This document shows, in pieces, positions 4,758 to 6,702 of a stretch of 6,702 nucleotides of DNA. The stretch is from an uncultured Litoreibacter sp. (GTDB lineage Bacteria > Pseudomonadota > Alphaproteobacteria > Rhodobacterales > Rhodobacteraceae), in NCBI GenBank assembly GCA_937928335.1, contig CALFWN010000211.1, positions 1 through 6,702 on the forward strand, in the 5' to 3' direction. The first letter of the stretch is position 1; each line of letters opens with the position of its first letter. Under the pieces are notes generated by a model, which had not been told where the DNA came from, searched no databases, and saw only the letters and a list, made by a program, of their open reading frames with translations. The position numbers were made by a program, and so were the translations under genes.

Positions 4758-5789
4758 CTAGCCTTTCATCTGGTAGAGATATGCGCCATCCGCGCGCAAC
4801 CTGCGTTCGACATCTCCCGCCAAATAGAGATGTTGGCAATGGGCCATCGCCTCGACCAGCGCCAGACCATATTCGCCGCCGCTGATCTCGCGTTTGAACA
4901 GGGTCACAAAGGATTCATGCGCGCTATGCGGCTCTGCCAGAAACTCCCTCAGCCGCTCCAACGCACCGTGATGATTGTCGATCAGCTGACGCAGGCGCAC
5001 AGGCAACCCGGTGAAGGGCAGTTTATGGCCGGGCAGCACCAATTGATCCGGCGTCGCATATGCCCGCAGCCGCTCGCAGGCCTCCAGCCAATCCGATACC
5101 GGGTCCGCCCCCGGCTCGGTTGGGTAAAGCCCAAGATTCGGAGAGATCGAGGCAATCAGCTGATCGCCCCCCAGCACCAGCCCATCATCCGACCAAAGCG
5201 TGGCATGTTCCGGCGCGTGCCCATTGCCGATCCGCACATCCCAGTGACGCCGCCCGATCTGAAGCTGGTCGCCCTCCTTGATGCGGGTATAGCCCTGCGG
5301 CATGGGCGCCACGCAATCGGCAAAATTGAAGGGCCGCTCTGTGCGGCGCTGCTCCAGAATATCGGCGGCCATGCCACCTTGCATGTAAAACCTGATCGCC
5401 TCGTCAGAGGGGACGTCTTGTTCATCCAGCCGCAACATCCGCGCCATCAGCCAGGCGGTGCGGGTGGTGATCAGCTCTGCGCCATGTACGCTCTGAAACC
5501 AGCCTGCCATGCCGATATGGTCAGGATGGTGATGCGTCACCACCACCTGCGTCACCGGCCTGCCTTGCAAAGGCCCGGCCAGCAGTTTCTCCCAGATTGC
5601 CACGCCGCGTTTTGAATAAAACCCGGTATCCACCAAGGTCCAGCCCGCACCATTGTCCAGCGCGTAGATATTGACGTGATCGAGCTTCATCGGCAGCGGC
5701 AGGCGCATCCACAAAACACCAGAGGCCACCTCAACGGCGCAGCCTTCAGCGGGAACAACCTCAAACGGGTAGTGGATGGTGTCGTTCAC
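4758..5789 (-). CDS. MBL-fold metallo-hydrolase with complete binuclear metal site
   Basis: This 343-residue protein is a metallo-beta-lactamase-fold hydrolase of the glyoxalase II/LACTB2-like kind. All seven usual ligands are visible: THHHPDH at residues 85-91 (H86, H88, D90, H91), H191 in GHAPEH, bridging D209 in LGGDQL, and H255 in LPGHKLPF. It should therefore bind two metal ions and hydrolyse an ester, thioester or phosphoester in the cytoplasm; no signal peptide is seen. The C-terminal 80 or so residues (from about 265) are helical and resemble the winged-helix tail common in this branch. The start is a GTG (5789-5787) overlapping the dehydrogenase stop as GTGA, with no strong ribosome site, so translation is probably coupled. 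Sitting directly behind an acyl-CoA dehydrogenase gene, an acyl-thioester substrate is an attractive inference, but unproven. Confidence 0.92.
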   Translation of the reverse strand: MNDTIHYPFEVVPAEGCAVEVASGVLWMRLPLPMKLDHVNIYALDNGAGWTLVDTGFYSKRGVAIWEKLLAGPLQGRPVTQVVVTHHHPDHIGMAGWFQSVHGAELITTRTAWLMARMLRLDEQDVPSDEAIRFYMQGGMAADILEQRRTERPFNFADCVAPMPQGYTRIKEGDQLQIGRRHWDVRIGNGHAPEHATLWSDDGLVLGGDQLIASISPNLGLYPTEPGADPVSDWLEACERLRAYATPDQLVLPGHKLPFTGLPVRLRQLIDNHHGALERLREFLAEPHSAHESFVTLFKREISGGEYGLALVEAMAHCQHLYLAGDVERRLRADGAYLYQMKG

Positions 5790-6702
5790 GCAACGAGATC
5801 TTCGACGCTCAACGCATAAAGGTCATCCGCCCCGGAACGGGCCTGCTCTGCCAGCCCCAGATATTCCGGCAACAGACGCTGGACATAGACATGTGCCAGC
5901 TTTGCACGCCGGCTTTCCGGCCCCTCGACGCTGCCCGCGCAAAGGTGGAAATACGCGCCCAGAACCCGTGCGAAAAGTTTCAGATAGGGCACCGAGCCTG
6001 CAAACCGGTCGGTCATGTCCTGCGCCACCAGCCACTCCGTCGTCTCGCGCAACGTCTCCACCGCGTTGAACAGGGCCTTGCCTGCATCGGGGGCAGCTGT
6101 TTTGCACTGCTCCGCCTGAGCGGCGATATCGTCAATCAGCGCAAACGCGGCCTCCCCGCCATCCATCATCTTACGGGCCACAAGGTCCATAGCCTGAATG
6201 CCGTTGGTGCCCTCATAGATCGCCGTCACCCGCACGTCGCGCAGGTATTGCGCAGCCCCGGTTTCCTCGATGAAACCCATGCCGCCATGCACCTGAATGC
6301 CCTTCTGCGCCACGTCGATACCAACATCGGTGCCAAACGCCTTGGCAATCGGGGTCAGCAGCGCCGCTCGCGCCGTCCAGCGCGCGTCACCTGTGGCATT
6401 ACCCATATCAATGGCCACCGCACAGGCGGCCGCAATGGCACGCGCAGCAAACACATCGGCCTTCATCTCTGCCAGCATCCGGCGCACATCGGCATGGCCG
6501 ATAATGGCCTCGCCCTCGACCGCTTTGCCCTGCTTGCGGTCCATCGCATAGGCCAGCGCGTGCTGATAGGCGGCCTCCGCCACCGCGATGCCTTGCCCGC
6601 CGACGCCCAGGCGCGCATTGTTCATCATGGTGAACATTGCAGCCATGCCTTTATGCTCTTCGCCGATCAACCAGCCCGTGGCCCCGTCATATTGCATCAC
6701 CG
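5786..6702 (-). CDS. acyl-CoA dehydrogenase, DmdC-like long family, 5' end outside window
   Basis: Only the C-terminal 305 or so residues are in the window; the start lies beyond the right edge. The protein is a flavin-dependent acyl-CoA dehydrogenase, which forms a trans-2-enoyl-CoA and passes electrons to ETF. Seen are YDGATGWLIGEEHKGMAAMF near the edge, a helical domain with MNNARLGVGGQGIAVAEAAY, and IQVHGGMGFIEETGAAQYLRD. Then comes IYEGTNGIQA, whose glutamate (codon 6214-6212) is at the position of the family's catalytic base. An extra C-terminal extension of about 125 residues (PF12806-like) follows, ending SVEDLVA. That extension marks the ~590-residue class that includes the 3-methylmercaptopropionyl-CoA dehydrogenase DmdC of roseobacters. 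Paralogues are common, so the substrate (methylmercaptopropionyl-CoA or an ordinary short/medium acyl-CoA) cannot be assigned. The stop overlaps the MBL start by four bases. Confidence 0.93.
   Translation of the reverse strand, partial: VMQYDGATGWLIGEEHKGMAAMFTMMNNARLGVGGQGIAVAEAAYQHALAYAMDRKQGKAVEGEAIIGHADVRRMLAEMKADVFAARAIAAACAVAIDMGNATGDARWTARAALLTPIAKAFGTDVGIDVAQKGIQVHGGMGFIEETGAAQYLRDVRVTAIYEGTNGIQAMDLVARKMMDGGEAAFALIDDIAAQAEQCKTAAPDAGKALFNAVETLRETTEWLVAQDMTDRFAGSVPYLKLFARVLGAYFHLCAGSVEGPESRRAKLAHVYVQRLLPEYLGLAEQARSGADDLYALSVEDLVA

Noticed and set aside
4626..5615. 329-codon plus-strand open frame
   Set aside because: It is antisense to the MBL hydrolase, whose complete metal-ligand set shows which strand is coding.
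1..6702. Mobile elements, CRISPR arrays, tRNA genes, toxin-antitoxin or defence genes
   Set aside because: I looked on both strands and saw no transposase, integrase, regular repeat-spacer array, tRNA-like cloverleaf or defence-family motif. All genes are ordinary chromosomal types.

Overview
The window is gene-dense, GC-rich bacterial chromosome. It holds eight complete protein genes and two that run off the ends. The gene set points to an alphaproteobacterium of the Rhodobacteraceae (Roseobacter-type): a TrcR/DUF1013 regulator, a COQ9-family protein, the ~44-residue aa3 oxidase subunit IV peculiar to alphaproteobacteria, and an acyl-CoA dehydrogenase of the long DmdC-like class. I see no insertion sequence, phage gene, CRISPR array, tRNA or rRNA. 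It reads as ordinary core chromosome with some regulatory detail.

Left to right: the window opens with the 5' part of trcR (minus strand), divergent from a secreted RNase T2 gene (plus). Their 126-bp spacer holds a dyad and a candidate promoter. RNase T2 converges on a zinc-free quinone oxidoreductase gene. The short gap between them carries three 11-bp direct repeats starting TGTGTACG and two stem-loops. The oxidoreductase lies 6 bp behind coq9 in an apparent two-gene quinone-related operon. coq9 is divergent from rpsU (ribosomal protein bS21); their candidate -35 boxes overlap on opposite strands next to a perfect 12-bp palindrome. The rpsU start site has a near-consensus extended Shine-Dalgarno embedded in a small hairpin. 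rpsU ends at an intrinsic terminator and converges on a lipoprotein gene whose own terminator hairpin contains its last codons and stop.

The right half is entirely minus strand. In transcription order it is: acyl-CoA dehydrogenase (5' end outside the window), MBL-fold hydrolase (GTG start overlapping the dehydrogenase stop by 4 bp), a 152-residue protein of unknown function (4-bp gap), a 77-bp gap with an inverted repeat and candidate promoter, the tiny cytochrome oxidase subunit IV gene, and the lipoprotein. The first three look like one translationally coupled operon, perhaps for acyl-CoA or thioester metabolism. The last two look like a second transcription unit. All calls come from reading the sequence; no database search was run.
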